Assembly (NCBI RefSeq): GCF_943846705.1
Contig: NZ_OX044366.1
Span: forward strand, 3,534,001 to 3,598,000
Source of the DNA: an uncultured Pseudomonas sp.
GTDB taxonomy: Bacteria; Pseudomonadota; Gammaproteobacteria; Pseudomonadales; Pseudomonadaceae
Reading direction: 5' to 3'
Length of the DNA stretch: 64,000 nt
The notes under the pieces are model-generated. The model had not been told where the DNA came from. It searched no databases and saw only the letters and a list, made by a program, of their open reading frames with translations. This document shows, in pieces, positions 45,845 to 54,629 of the stretch. The stretch's first letter is position 1, and each line of letters opens with the position of its first letter. Position numbers and translations under genes: made by a program.

Positions 45845-47428
45845 TTAGGTAGCACGAACCGGTAGCTGTATATCAACCCCTGATTGGGCCTCAAGCTCCT
45901 CCTGGTGCAAGGCCTTGACCAAGCAATAGCAGATCAGGATCAGCACCAGAGAGAATGGCAAGGCGGCGGCGATAGTGGCAGCCTGAAGCCCTTGTAGCCC
46001 GCCAGCCAACAACAGCACTCCAGCCAAGGCACCGAGGCCCAGGCCCCAAATAATGCGGAAGCGTTGCGGCGGGTTCTGGTCGCCCATCGACAGAATCGTA
46101 CAGATCACCAAGGTGGCCGAGTCGGCTGAAGTGACGAACCAGCTAACGATCATAAGTGTCGCCAGACCCGCCATACCCATGGTTGCCCATGGCACATTCA
46201 ACCCTTCGATGGTTTTGTACAACACCATGGTCAGGTCGTTATTGGCTACCGTACTAAGATCGACAGCACCGGACAGCTGCAAGAACACCCCTGTGCCGCC
46301 CATGATGACGATCCACAGGAAAGCGCCCAAGGTAGCGGCAAGCATGCCACCCAGTACCACTTGGCGCACGGTGCGACCACGGGAAATACGGGCGATGAAC
46401 ATGCCGACGAAAGGACCCCAGGAAAGCCACCAGCCCCAGTAGAAAATGGTCCACCAGCCCTGCCATTGACGCTCGGGGTTGGAGTCAGTCCACATGCCCA
46501 TCGGAATGAAGTTCGCCACGTAGTCACCGACGCTGGTGGCATACAGACCCAGCAGGAACACAGTCGGGCCGGCCAATAGCAAGAACAGGAACAGAATACC
46601 GCTGAGGCGAATATTCCACTCGCTCAACCAGAGGATTCCCTTACGCACGCCAGACACTGCCGATAGCGTGGCAACCACCGCTGTCGCCGAAATCAGGATC
46701 AACTGATTGGTTGTCGATATCTCAATACCGAACATGTAATTCAAGCCAGCATTCATTTGCGACACGCCCAAACCGAGGGTGGTGGCAGTACCAAACAGCG
46801 TGCTGAAAATCGCCAGAAGATCCACTGCATGGCCGATTGGGCCATAAATACGCTTACCAAACAGCGGGTAAAGCGCCGAGCGAATTGTCAGGGGCAAGCC
46901 GCGACGATAGGCAAAGTAGGCCAGGATCAGACCGACAATGATGTAAATGCTCCAGCCGTGCAGCCCCCAGTGGAACATGGTGATACGCAGGGCGATTTGC
47001 GCCGCCTCTGGCGTATTAGCCGCTACCCCGGCCATCTCCATAAAAGGGTTGCCCTGCATATGCATCACCGGTTCGGCAATGCTCCAGAACAGCAAACCGG
47101 TACCCACTGCGGCACTGAACAGCATGGCGAACCAAGAGAAGTTGCTAAATTCAGGGCGTTCATCATCGTGCCCAAGACGCAGATTGCCGAACCGGCTGAG
47201 CCCAACCCAAAGGGTGAAGAACAATACGCCGCTGACAACCGCTACGTAATACCAACCCAGAGAACTCTCGATCCACTGTTTCATGCCAGTGAATAGGCTA
47301 TTGGCGAGCTCACTGAACAACACAGTGAACAGCACAAATCCCACCACCATAAGCAACGATGAGATGGCCATTGTCGGGTTTACGCCTGCGAACAGACGAT
47401 GAGGGGCTTGCATGGGATGTTCGCTCAC
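45845..47428 (-). CDS. BCCT family transporter (betaine/choline/carnitine type)
   Basis: A sodium- or proton-coupled symporter for quaternary ammonium compounds, with 527 residues and twelve helices. The family signature is seen around WTIFYWGWWLSWGPFVGMFIA (the Trp-rich helix 8) and GLHGWSIYIIVGL. The C-terminal extension is short, so osmotic activation is less likely than a nutrient role. It is the first gene left of the island and is divergent from the DUF1185 gene, with one GGTATACC operator about 160 bases before its start. Uptake of the pathway substrate, a betaine such as trigonelline, is a reasonable inference. Confidence 0.9.
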   Translation of the reverse strand: MSEHPMQAPHRLFAGVNPTMAISSLLMVVGFVLFTVLFSELANSLFTGMKQWIESSLGWYYVAVVSGVLFFTLWVGLSRFGNLRLGHDDERPEFSNFSWFAMLFSAAVGTGLLFWSIAEPVMHMQGNPFMEMAGVAANTPEAAQIALRITMFHWGLHGWSIYIIVGLILAYFAYRRGLPLTIRSALYPLFGKRIYGPIGHAVDLLAIFSTLFGTATTLGLGVSQMNAGLNYMFGIEISTTNQLILISATAVVATLSAVSGVRKGILWLSEWNIRLSGILFLFLLLAGPTVFLLGLYATSVGDYVANFIPMGMWTDSNPERQWQGWWTIFYWGWWLSWGPFVGMFIARISRGRTVRQVVLGGMLAATLGAFLWIVIMGGTGVFLQLSGAVDLSTVANNDLTMVLYKTIEGLNVPWATMGMAGLATLMIVSWFVTSADSATLVICTILSMGDQNPPQRFRIIWGLGLGALAGVLLLAGGLQGLQAATIAAALPFSLVLILICYCLVKALHQEELEAQSGVDIQLPVRAT

Positions 47429-47589
47429 AGGCGCGTCTCCTCCTTGTTTTTATAGTGGACACACAAAGTAGTGCTCATCGCGAATGCCGGGCGCCCTGCC
47501 TCTGCTGGTACCTAGTCCGCCTGAAAGGGCCTCAACCTAGGGATACAACCGCTCGTGAACAACCTGAAATGAGCAGCAGCCTCGCTTGT

Positions 47590-47607
47590 ATTACGGTATA
47601 CCATGAA
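47590..47607. promoter_or_regulatory. Operator copy 1 (ATTACGGTATACCATGAA)
   Basis: First of six 18-bp sites centred on GGTATACC. It lies in the 367-base gap between BCCT and DUF1185, nearer to BCCT, and probably controls the BCCT promoter. Confidence 0.75.
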
Positions 47608-47726
47608 CGCAATTAGTTAAGCAAAGACCACTAGTCGACAACTTATTAAAAATCCCACAAGCCTAGAGCTACAGGCCTTTACGCCGAAAAACAGCACGCG
47701 TTAAAAGCTTGACTTGCACGATACGT

Positions 47727-47744
47727 ATTATGGTATACCATGAT
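47727..47744. promoter_or_regulatory. Operator copy 2 (ATTATGGTATACCATGAT)
   Basis: Lies 50 bases before the DUF1185 start. A TTGACT at 709-714 of this kilobase could be a -35 box, placing the operator core over the -10 region, a typical repressor position. The stretch ATACGTATTATGGTATACCA is shared exactly with copy 3. Confidence 0.8.
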
Positions 47745-47795
47745 ACCGAGAAGCGCGATGCGCCTGATTCTGTCTCAGTTACCTAGGAGAGCCTC

Positions 47796-48386
47796 ATGAG
47801 TTTTGAAATTCGTAAGATCGTCAGCTATGTAGAAGAAACCCTTATCGAGGGTGGCAAAGCAACCGATAAGCCGGTGACCATGGTCGGTCTGGCCGTGGTA
47901 ATGAAGAACCCTTGGGCAGGCCGTGGGTTTGTCGAAGACATCCGCTCGGAACTCAACCCTCACGCTTCCGAGCTGGGCGAGCTGATGGTTAAGCGCCTGG
48001 CCGACGCCATTGGTGGCGCAGATAAGATCGAAGCCTATGGCAAGGCCGCAGTGGTCGGTGCTGATGGCGAGATCGAACACGCCTCCGCCGTGATCCACAA
48101 CCTGCGCTTCGGCAACCACTACCGCCAGGCGGTACAAGCCAAGAGCTACCTGAGCTTCACCAACAAGCGCGGCGGCCCGGGCACCTCCATCCAGATCCCG
48201 ATGATGCACAAGGATGACGAAGGCGCACGCTCGCACTACGTCACCCTGGAAATGCAAATCGAAGACGCCCCGCGCGCCGACGAAATTGTTGTCGTACTGG
48301 GTGCCGCTAACGGTGGCCGCCTGCATCCACGGATTGGTAACCGTTATATCGACCTGGAAGAGCTCGCTGCAGAGCAGGCTCAGTAA
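47796..48386 (+). CDS. DUF1185 (amino acid synthesis) family protein
   Basis: A 196-residue protein of the DUF1185 family, annotated only as amino acid synthesis protein; its biochemical role is unsettled. Characteristic pieces are IRKIVSYVEETLIEGGK at the start, VVMKNPWAGRGFVEDI near 33-48, EAYGKAAVVGADGEIEHASA in the middle and VVVLGAANGGRLHPRIGNRY near the end. The Shine-Dalgarno is AGGAGA. It heads the right-hand operon under operator copy 2. The trigonelline pathway of Acinetobacter has a conserved hypothetical protein that assists it; this one is a candidate counterpart, but I cannot confirm that. Confidence 0.88.
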   Translation: MSFEIRKIVSYVEETLIEGGKATDKPVTMVGLAVVMKNPWAGRGFVEDIRSELNPHASELGELMVKRLADAIGGADKIEAYGKAAVVGADGEIEHASAVIHNLRFGNHYRQAVQAKSYLSFTNKRGGPGTSIQIPMMHKDDEGARSHYVTLEMQIEDAPRADEIVVVLGAANGGRLHPRIGNRYIDLEELAAEQAQ

Positions 48387-48411
48387 TCCCCGGTCAGTGC
48401 AGGAGCAAGCC

Positions 48412-49245
48412 ATGATGTTACTCACCGCTGAACGCACCCCTGCCGGCACCAGTTACATGGCGACCGGCCAGGGCCAGCCCGTGGTCCTGATCCACGGCGT
48501 CGGCCTAAACAAAGAGATGTGGGGCGGACAGATCGTCGGTCTTGCGCCGCACTACCGGGTCATCGCCTATGACATGCTCGGCCATGGCGCCAGCCCGCGC
48601 CCGGCAACAGGCACGAACTTGCTCGGCTATGCCGAGCAGTTACGTGAACTGCTTGAGCACCTGCAGTTGCCACAGGCCACCATCATCGGTTTTTCGATGG
48701 GCGGCCTGATCGCGCGCGCCTTCGCCCTGCATTACCCGCAGCACACCTTGGGCCTGGTGATACTCAACAGTGTATTCAACCGCAGCCCGGAGCAACGTGC
48801 AGCGGTTATCGAGCGCACGCGCCAGGTCGCCCAGTACGGTCCTAATGCGAACGCCGAAGCTGCGTTAACGCGCTGGTTCAGCCGCGAATATCAGGCTGCC
48901 AACCCGGCGCAAATCGCCGCGCTCCGCCAGACCATGGCGAGCAACGACCCCGAAGGGTACCTGACCACCTACGAGCTGTTCGCCACCCAGGATATGTACC
49001 TAGTGGATCAGCTCAGCAACATCCACGTGCCGACTTTGATCAGCACCGGCGAGCTGGACCCCGGCTCGACCCCGCAAATGGCCCAAGAGCTGGCCGAACA
49101 CATTCCCGGTGCGCAGGTTGCCGTGCTCAGCGAGCAACGGCATATGATGCCGGTGGAGTCACCACGCTTGGTCAATCAGGTGTTACTGGACTTCCTCAAC
49201 CGCGCCCAGACCTCACAAAAAACAGCAGAGGGGACCGTTGCATGA
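48412..49245 (+). CDS. Alpha/beta hydrolase of the catabolic cluster
   Basis: A Ser hydrolase of 277 residues. The oxyanion motif HGVGLNKEMWGG starts at about 29, the nucleophile elbow GFSMGG places Ser at 95, TGELDPGS gives the acid and EQRHMMPVE the His. AGGAG precedes the ATG at 48412; the frame is open upstream only inside DUF1185. It overlaps the next gene by four bases (ATGA). In a trigonelline-like route it would be the hydrolase that splits the N-formyl enamine acid to succinate semialdehyde, formate, CO2 and the amine; this is inferred from context. Confidence 0.87.
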   Translation: MMLLTAERTPAGTSYMATGQGQPVVLIHGVGLNKEMWGGQIVGLAPHYRVIAYDMLGHGASPRPATGTNLLGYAEQLRELLEHLQLPQATIIGFSMGGLIARAFALHYPQHTLGLVILNSVFNRSPEQRAAVIERTRQVAQYGPNANAEAALTRWFSREYQAANPAQIAALRQTMASNDPEGYLTTYELFATQDMYLVDQLSNIHVPTLISTGELDPGSTPQMAQELAEHIPGAQVAVLSEQRHMMPVESPRLVNQVLLDFLNRAQTSQKTAEGTVA

Positions 49246-50723
49246 CACTCACCCGCTTTCAAATGTGCATCGACGGCCAATGGGTCGATGCCCTGTCCGG
49301 CAACACCTTCCAAAGCATCAACCCAGCCCTCGCCGAACCCTGGGCGGAGTTACCTGATGCGGACGAAGCAGACGTCGAGCGCGCGGTGCAGTCTGCCCAG
49401 AAGGCTTTTGAAAGCCCGGCCTGGCGAGACCTGACTGCCACTGCCCGCGGCAAACTGCTGCGTCGCCTCGGCGACCTGATCGCTGAGAACAAGGAACAAC
49501 TGGCCCAGCTGGAGAGCCGTGACAATGGCAAGCTGATCCGCGAAACCCGCGGCCAAGTCAGCTACCTGCCGGAATTTTTCTATTACACCGCAGGCCTGGC
49601 CGACAAGCTTGAGGGCGGCACGCTGCCGCTGGATAAGACCGACATGTTCGGCTACACGATTCACGAGCCGCTCGGTGTGGTGGCCGCGATCATTCCTTGG
49701 AACAGCCCGCTTTACCTGACCGCCATCAAGCTGGCACCGGCCCTGGCAGCGGGTAACTGCATGGTTATCAAGCCCTCCGAACACGCCTCTGCAACCTTGC
49801 TGGAGCTGGCGCGCCTGGCTCTGCAAGCCGGCATTCCGCCGGGCGTGGTCAACGTGATCACCGGTTACGGTGCCAGCACCGGCGCAGCCCTGACTCGTCA
49901 CCCATTAGTACGCAAAATCGCCTTTACCGGCGGCGCCGCTACGGCCCGTCATGTGGTGCGCAGCAGCGCGGAAAACTTCGCCAAACTGTCGCTTGAGTTG
50001 GGCGGCAAGTCGCCGAACATTATCTTCGCTGACGCCGACCTAGACAGCGCGGTCAACGGCGCAGTCGCCGGCATTTATGCTGCGTCCGGGCAAAGCTGTG
50101 TGTCTGGCTCACGCTTGCTGGTGCAAGACGAGATTTACGATGAGTTCGTCGAGCGTTTGATCGCTCGCGCTCAACGCATCCGCATTGGCAACCCGCAGGA
50201 TGACAGCAGTGAGATGGGCCCCATGGCCACCGCGCAACAACTGGCGGTCGTTGAAGGTCTGGTCGCCGACGCCCTGGCCGAAGGCGCCACACTGCGCTTA
50301 GGCGGCAAGCGTGCAACCATCGATGGCAAGGGCTGGTACTACGAGCCGACGCTGTTCGAGTGCGACAGCAACTCGATGAAGATCATGCAGGAAGAAGTCT
50401 TCGGGCCGGTGGCCTCAGTGATCCGCTTCAAAGACGAAGCCGAAGCCCTGGCCATGGCCAATGACTCGCAGTTTGGACTGGCCGCCGGCATCTGGACACG
50501 TGACTTGGGCCGCGCCCACCGTCTGGCTCGCGACGTGCGCTCGGGCATCATTTGGGTCAACACCTACCGCGCGGTTTCTGCCATGGCACCGATCGGCGGT
50601 TTCAAGAACAGCGGCTACGGTCGTGAGAGCGGTATCGATTCGGTACTGGCCTACACCGAGCAGAAAACGGTGTGGATCAACCTCTCGCAGGCTCCGATGG
50701 CTGACCCGTTTGTCATGCGCTAG
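49242..50723 (+). CDS. NAD(P)-dependent aldehyde dehydrogenase
   Basis: An aldehyde dehydrogenase of 493 residues. It has the NAD site IPWNSPLYLTAIKLAPAL near 151-168, general-base Glu252 in LELGGKSPNI and nucleophile Cys286 in ASGQSCVSGS. It is distinct from the SSADH further down the cluster, so two aldehyde oxidations are implied. By analogy with the Acinetobacter pathway this one would oxidise the first ring-cleavage product (a hydroxybutyrolactone/aldehyde form) to the acid. Confidence 0.92.
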   Translation: MTLTRFQMCIDGQWVDALSGNTFQSINPALAEPWAELPDADEADVERAVQSAQKAFESPAWRDLTATARGKLLRRLGDLIAENKEQLAQLESRDNGKLIRETRGQVSYLPEFFYYTAGLADKLEGGTLPLDKTDMFGYTIHEPLGVVAAIIPWNSPLYLTAIKLAPALAAGNCMVIKPSEHASATLLELARLALQAGIPPGVVNVITGYGASTGAALTRHPLVRKIAFTGGAATARHVVRSSAENFAKLSLELGGKSPNIIFADADLDSAVNGAVAGIYAASGQSCVSGSRLLVQDEIYDEFVERLIARAQRIRIGNPQDDSSEMGPMATAQQLAVVEGLVADALAEGATLRLGGKRATIDGKGWYYEPTLFECDSNSMKIMQEEVFGPVASVIRFKDEAEALAMANDSQFGLAAGIWTRDLGRAHRLARDVRSGIIWVNTYRAVSAMAPIGGFKNSGYGRESGIDSVLAYTEQKTVWINLSQAPMADPFVMR

Positions 50724-50755
50724 TCGCACAACGCCCGTATTCAGAGGACACACTG

Positions 50756-51241
50756 ATGATCGAACCAGGTATTTATAAAGAGGTAATGGGCTCGTTCCCC
50801 TCCGGTGTCACGGTAGTCACCTGCCTCGACGAAGCGGGCGATATCGTTGGCATTACGGCCAGCGCCTTTAGCGCCTTGTCGATTGAGCCGGCCTTGGTGC
50901 TGTTTTGCCCCAACTACGCTTCAGACTCCTACCCAATACTCTGCGCCAGTAAGAAATTCGCCATCCACTTGCTGTCTGCCGACCAGAAAGCGGAAGCCTA
51001 TGCGTTTGCCGGCAAGGGTAAAGACAAGGCCAAGGGCATCGAGTGGCAGCTCAGCGCGCTGGGTAACCCGCTGCTGAACAAGGCCACCGCGATCATTGAG
51101 TGCGAACTGTGGCGCGAGTATGACGGTGGTGATCACGCCATCATCGTGGGGGCGGTGCAGAACCTGATTATTCCGGAGGCTGATGTCACGCCGATGGTCT
51201 ACCACCGCGGCAAGCTAGGCGCCCTGCCCACCATAGCTTAA
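50756..51241 (+). CDS. Flavin reductase family protein (copy 1)
   Basis: A 161-residue flavin reductase (FMN-binding split barrel) that would supply reduced flavin to a monooxygenase. MGSFPSGVTVVT near 10-21, ITASAFSALSIEPALVLFCP near 33-52, FAIHLLSADQ and ECELWREYDGGDHAIIVGAV are diagnostic. It is closely similar throughout to the reductase at 60712, so the island carries two paralogues. It sits 32 bases after the aldehyde dehydrogenase gene. Confidence 0.92.
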   Translation: MIEPGIYKEVMGSFPSGVTVVTCLDEAGDIVGITASAFSALSIEPALVLFCPNYASDSYPILCASKKFAIHLLSADQKAEAYAFAGKGKDKAKGIEWQLSALGNPLLNKATAIIECELWREYDGGDHAIIVGAVQNLIIPEADVTPMVYHRGKLGALPTIA

Positions 51242-51266
51242 GCACCATTGTCGTAACGTTATTTTG

Positions 51267-51308
51267 GGGCCGCCTGCCGCTTATGCTGGTGGCGGCCCTT
51301 TTTTTATT
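51267..51308 (+). terminator. Intrinsic terminator inside the gene cluster
   Basis: GGGCCGCC and GGCGGCCC form an 8-bp stem around a 16-base loop, followed by TTTTTTTATTTT. It ends 12 bases before the SSADH ATG, which puts it between two genes of the same pathway. Confidence 0.8.
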
Positions 51309-51320
51309 TTCGGAGCTCAC

Positions 51321-52772
51321 ATGACCCCTGCAGCCGCCACGCTATTCCGTCAACAGGCCTTTATTAACGGCCAATGGTGCGACGCTGAAGACGCCAGCAC
51401 CCAGGAAATCTTCAACCCAGCCAATGGCGCTGCCATCGGCCAGGTGCCAAATATGGGTGCAGTGGAAACCCAACGGACCATTGCCGCCGCTAACGCCGCA
51501 TGGCCAGCATGGCGCGCGCGCACAGCGAAGGATCGCAGTACGATCCTCAAACGCTGGCACGCCCTTATGCTGGAAAATGCCGACGCGCTGGCTGAGCTCC
51601 TGACCCTCGAGCAAGGCAAGCCACTGGCCGAGGCCAAAGGCGAGATCCTCTACGCGGCGAGCTTTATCGAATGGTTCGCTGAAGAAGCCAAGCGTATTTA
51701 CGGCGACACCATCCCGAGCCACAAGGGCGACGCGCGAATAGTGGTCAGCAAAGAGCCGATCGGCGTGGTGGCAGCCATTACACCCTGGAACTTCCCGGCC
51801 GCGATGATCACCCGCAAGGCCGGCCCAGCGCTGGCCGCGGGCTGTCCGTGCATCGTCAAACCGGCACCCGAAACACCCTTCTCGGCACTGGCTATGGCGG
51901 CGTTAGCCGAACAGGCAGGCATCCCCGCAGGGATTTTCAATGTCATTACCGGTGACGCGGTTGCCATCGGCGGTGAACTGACCGCCAGTACCGAGGTGCG
52001 TAAGCTGTCATTCACCGGCTCCACGCCCATCGGCAAACTGTTGATGGCCCAGTGCGCCAACACCCTGAAGAAGGTCTCCCTAGAGCTAGGCGGTAACGCC
52101 CCGTTTATCGTATTTGACGACGCTGATCTGGAGCGCGCGATCGAAGGGGCGCTGATCGCTAAGTACCGTAACGCCGGGCAGACCTGCGTTTGCGTCAACC
52201 GTTTTCTGGTGCAGGACGGCATCTACGAGGCTTTTGTCAGCCGCCTGGCAGAGCGCGTTGGTGAATTCACCGTCGGCGACGGCTTCGCGGCCAACGTGAA
52301 CCAGGGCCCATTGATCAACGAACGCGCGGTGGCCAAGGTCGAAGACCATGTACAAGACGCCCTCAGCAAAGGCGCCCGCTTACTCTGTGGCGGCGAACGC
52401 CATGCACTCGGCCATGGTTTCTTCCAGCCCACCGTGCTCGCCGACGTCTCACTGAGCATGAAAGTCGCCCGCGAAGAGACCTTCGGCCCGCTGGCCGCCG
52501 TGTTCCGCTTTAGCAGTGAAGCCGAAGCCGTGCAGCTGGCCAACGATACTGAATATGGCCTGGCCGCTTACTGCTATACCCGCGACTTGGGCCGCGCCTG
52601 GCGCATGAGTGAGGCGCTGGAATATGGCATGGTCGGCATCAACGAAGGGTTGATCTCCACCGAAGTCGCGCCCTTCGGCGGCATTAAGTCCTCGGGCCTC
52701 GGCCGCGAAGGCTCCAAGTACGGTATCGAGGATTACCTCGAAATCAAATACACCCTGATGGGCGGCCTCTAA
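51321..52772 (+). CDS. NAD(P)-dependent succinate-semialdehyde dehydrogenase (GabD-like)
   Basis: Oxidises succinate semialdehyde to succinate for the TCA cycle. The 483 residues follow GabD: ITPWNFPAAMITRKAGPALA near 153-172, Glu255 in SLELGGNAPF, Cys289 in NAGQTCVCVNRF, and the C-terminal GGIKSSGLGREGSKYGIEDY. The ATG at 51321 is chosen because MTPAAATLFRQQAFING starts the family homology; the frame runs upstream through the terminator. Its presence suggests a pathway ending in succinate semialdehyde. Confidence 0.92.
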   Translation: MTPAAATLFRQQAFINGQWCDAEDASTQEIFNPANGAAIGQVPNMGAVETQRTIAAANAAWPAWRARTAKDRSTILKRWHALMLENADALAELLTLEQGKPLAEAKGEILYAASFIEWFAEEAKRIYGDTIPSHKGDARIVVSKEPIGVVAAITPWNFPAAMITRKAGPALAAGCPCIVKPAPETPFSALAMAALAEQAGIPAGIFNVITGDAVAIGGELTASTEVRKLSFTGSTPIGKLLMAQCANTLKKVSLELGGNAPFIVFDDADLERAIEGALIAKYRNAGQTCVCVNRFLVQDGIYEAFVSRLAERVGEFTVGDGFAANVNQGPLINERAVAKVEDHVQDALSKGARLLCGGERHALGHGFFQPTVLADVSLSMKVAREETFGPLAAVFRFSSEAEAVQLANDTEYGLAAYCYTRDLGRAWRMSEALEYGMVGINEGLISTEVAPFGGIKSSGLGREGSKYGIEDYLEIKYTLMGGL

Positions 52773-52796
52773 CCTGCACTATCGAAGGAGAACAAC

Positions 52797-53186
52797 ATGA
52801 GTAATGACAAGTACGAAAAAGGCTTGGCGATCCGCACTCAAGTGCTGGGCGAGGCTTACGTCAACAAGTCGATCGAGAATGCCGACGACTTCAATCGCCC
52901 CCTGCAGGAACTGGTCACCGAATACTGCTGGGGCCACGTCTGGGGCCGTGAGGGTTTGTCGCTGGCGGAACGCAGCATGATAAACTTAGCGATGATTTCG
53001 GCCCTGAACCGGCCCCATGAACTGAAGCTGCATATTCGCGGTGCTTTGCGTAACGGCCTCAGCCGTGAACAGATCCGCGAAATCCTGCTTCAAGTCGGTA
53101 TTTATTGTGGCGTGCCTGCGGCCGTGGACAGTTTTCGCATTGCCCGTGAAGCCTTCGCGGAAGCCGATGCCGAAAGCCAACCCTAG
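52797..53186 (+). CDS. Carboxymuconolactone decarboxylase-like protein
   Basis: A small helical protein of 129 residues in the CMD/AhpD family. The stretch ITYCWGHVWGREGLS-type motif (YCWGHVWGREGLSLAERSMI) near 43-62 and HIRGALRNGLSREQIREIL near 79-97 match gamma-carboxymuconolactone decarboxylases. No CxxC redox motif is present, which argues against an AhpD-type peroxidase. Ring lactones occur in the trigonelline route, so a lactone isomerase, hydrolase or decarboxylase role is conceivable. It follows SSADH by 24 bases with GAAGGAGA upstream. Confidence 0.86.
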   Translation: MSNDKYEKGLAIRTQVLGEAYVNKSIENADDFNRPLQELVTEYCWGHVWGREGLSLAERSMINLAMISALNRPHELKLHIRGALRNGLSREQIREILLQVGIYCGVPAAVDSFRIAREAFAEADAESQP

Positions 53187-53211
53187 TCGTAGGCGGCGCA
53201 CAGCGAGCTAG

Positions 53212-53246
53212 GCACTCTGGATCCGTTGATCGGGGTGCTTTTTTGC
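53212..53246 (+). terminator. Weak terminator candidate before the regulator gene
   Basis: GCACTC and GGGTGC can pair around a short inner element, followed by TTTTTTGCTTTTTC. The stem is imperfect; it lies between the CMD-like and GntR genes. Confidence 0.4.
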
Positions 53247-53279
53247 TTTTTCTTCGGATAACCACTTAGAGCGGACCCC

Positions 53280-54032
53280 ATGAAACGCCTGCCCCTCGAC
53301 GATAGCTTTAAGGTCAATCGCAACCCCATTACCCTGCGCGAAATTGTGCTGGATAAACTGCGCAGCGCCATCATGAATTTCCAGTTGCTGCCCGGTGACC
53401 GCTTGGTTGAGCGCGACCTCTGCGATCGCCTAGGGGTTAGCCGCACCTCGGTACGCGAAGCCCTACGCCATTTGGAGTCCGAAGGGCTGGTGGAGTTTGC
53501 CGACGCCAGAGGTCCGCGCGTGGCCATCATCACCCTAGAAGACGCCTGCGATATCTATGAGCTGCGCTGCGTACTCGAAGGACTAATCGTGCAACTATTC
53601 ACCCTCAACGCCAAGGCCAAGGACATTCGGGCCCTTGAGCGTGCCCTTGAAGAAAACCGCCGAGTGCTTGAAGAAGGTGAATTGCATCAAGTGCTCGACT
53701 CGGTACAGGGTTTCTACGACGTGCTGCTGGAAGGCTCCGGTAACCACATCGCCGCCACCCAACTGCGTCAGTTGCAGGCGCGCATCAGCTACCTGCGTGC
53801 AACCTCGGTGTCTCAAGCCAATCGCCGTGGCCACAGCAACCAGGAAATGGAGCGCATGGTCGAGGCGATCAAGAGCGGCGACCACCTCGCTGCACATCAG
53901 GCCTCGGTCGACCATGTCCGTGCAGCCGCCAAGGTGGCCTTGGACTATCTTAAATCCAAGCAAGGTGAGACCGGCAACGCACGCGAAATCGCTATGCCGA
54001 TCGCCCTCAACGAGCCTCGCATAGGACGCTAA
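53280..54032 (+). CDS. GntR-family transcriptional regulator (FCD domain)
   Basis: A 250-residue regulator. The winged helix-turn-helix is at about 18-85 (LREIVLDKLRSAIMNFQLLPG, RLGVSRTSVREALRHLESEG). The C-terminal all-helical FCD ligand domain has IYELRCVLEGLIVQL near 96-110, FYDVLLEGSGNHIAA near 141-155 and EMERMVEAIKSGD, with the His and Asp or Asn residues that bind metal in many FCD proteins. It is the only regulator in the island and FCD-type GntR proteins bind short palindromes with a GTATAC-like core, so it is the likely reader of the six operators. It has no operator directly upstream. Confidence 0.9.
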   Translation: MKRLPLDDSFKVNRNPITLREIVLDKLRSAIMNFQLLPGDRLVERDLCDRLGVSRTSVREALRHLESEGLVEFADARGPRVAIITLEDACDIYELRCVLEGLIVQLFTLNAKAKDIRALERALEENRRVLEEGELHQVLDSVQGFYDVLLEGSGNHIAATQLRQLQARISYLRATSVSQANRRGHSNQEMERMVEAIKSGDHLAAHQASVDHVRAAAKVALDYLKSKQGETGNAREIAMPIALNEPRIGR

Positions 54033-54036
54033 AACC

Positions 54037-54600
54037 ATGACCAGCCCGCGCTTCTGCCCCAACTGCGGTGCCGACCGCCTCTGCCTTGAGATACCACCGG
54101 GCGATACGCACCAACGCCTGGTGTGCGCGGGCTGTCAGTACATCCACTACGAAAACCCGAAGATCATCGCCGGCTGCATCATCGAGCAGGACGGCAAATA
54201 CTTGCTCTGCCAGCGCGGTATCCCTCCCCGCGCCGGCACCTGGACCCTGCCAGCCGGCTTTATGGAAAAAGGGGAAACCACCGAGCAAGCGGCCCTGCGC
54301 GAAGTCTGGGAAGAAAGTGGGGTGCGCGCGGATATCGTCTCGCCCTACTCGGTCTTCAGCGTGCCAAAGATTAGCGAGGTGTACATCATCTTTCGCGCAG
54401 TGGCGCTGGAGGTGACCGGACAGTTCGGCCCGGAGACCAGCGACTACCGCTTCTTCGCCCCTGAAGACATCCCGTGGGAGAGCATCTACTACCCGGCCAT
54501 CCGGCAGATTCTCGAACGCTATATTGAGGAGCGGCAGGCCGGCGTCTACGGCATTTATATCGGCAACGATGATAGCGGCAAGGTGCATTTTATCCGCTGA
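54037..54600 (+). CDS. NUDIX hydrolase with N-terminal zinc ribbon
   Basis: A 187-residue pyrophosphatase. CPNCGADRL and CAGCQYIHYENPKIIAGC form a zinc ribbon near 5-40, and the NUDIX box GFMEKGETTEQAALREVWEE lies at about 73-92. Four bases separate it from gntR, so it is co-transcribed. Substrates could be NADH, ADP-ribose or FAD. In an island built around flavin-dependent chemistry, FAD to FMN conversion is an attractive but unproved idea. Confidence 0.88.
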   Translation: MTSPRFCPNCGADRLCLEIPPGDTHQRLVCAGCQYIHYENPKIIAGCIIEQDGKYLLCQRGIPPRAGTWTLPAGFMEKGETTEQAALREVWEESGVRADIVSPYSVFSVPKISEVYIIFRAVALEVTGQFGPETSDYRFFAPEDIPWESIYYPAIRQILERYIEERQAGVYGIYIGNDDSGKVHFIR

Positions 54601-54629
54601 AGACCGCTCCACCGCCTCGCCCTATAGCC

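Noticed and set aside
45646..45852. 68-codon plus-strand frame before the BCCT gene
   Set aside because: No start signal, odd composition, and it runs into the end of the convergent gene.
54154..54600. Idea that the NUDIX gene is a second nudC
   Set aside because: The zinc ribbon is at the N-terminus and the protein is much shorter than NudC, whose true copy is at 28076-28909.
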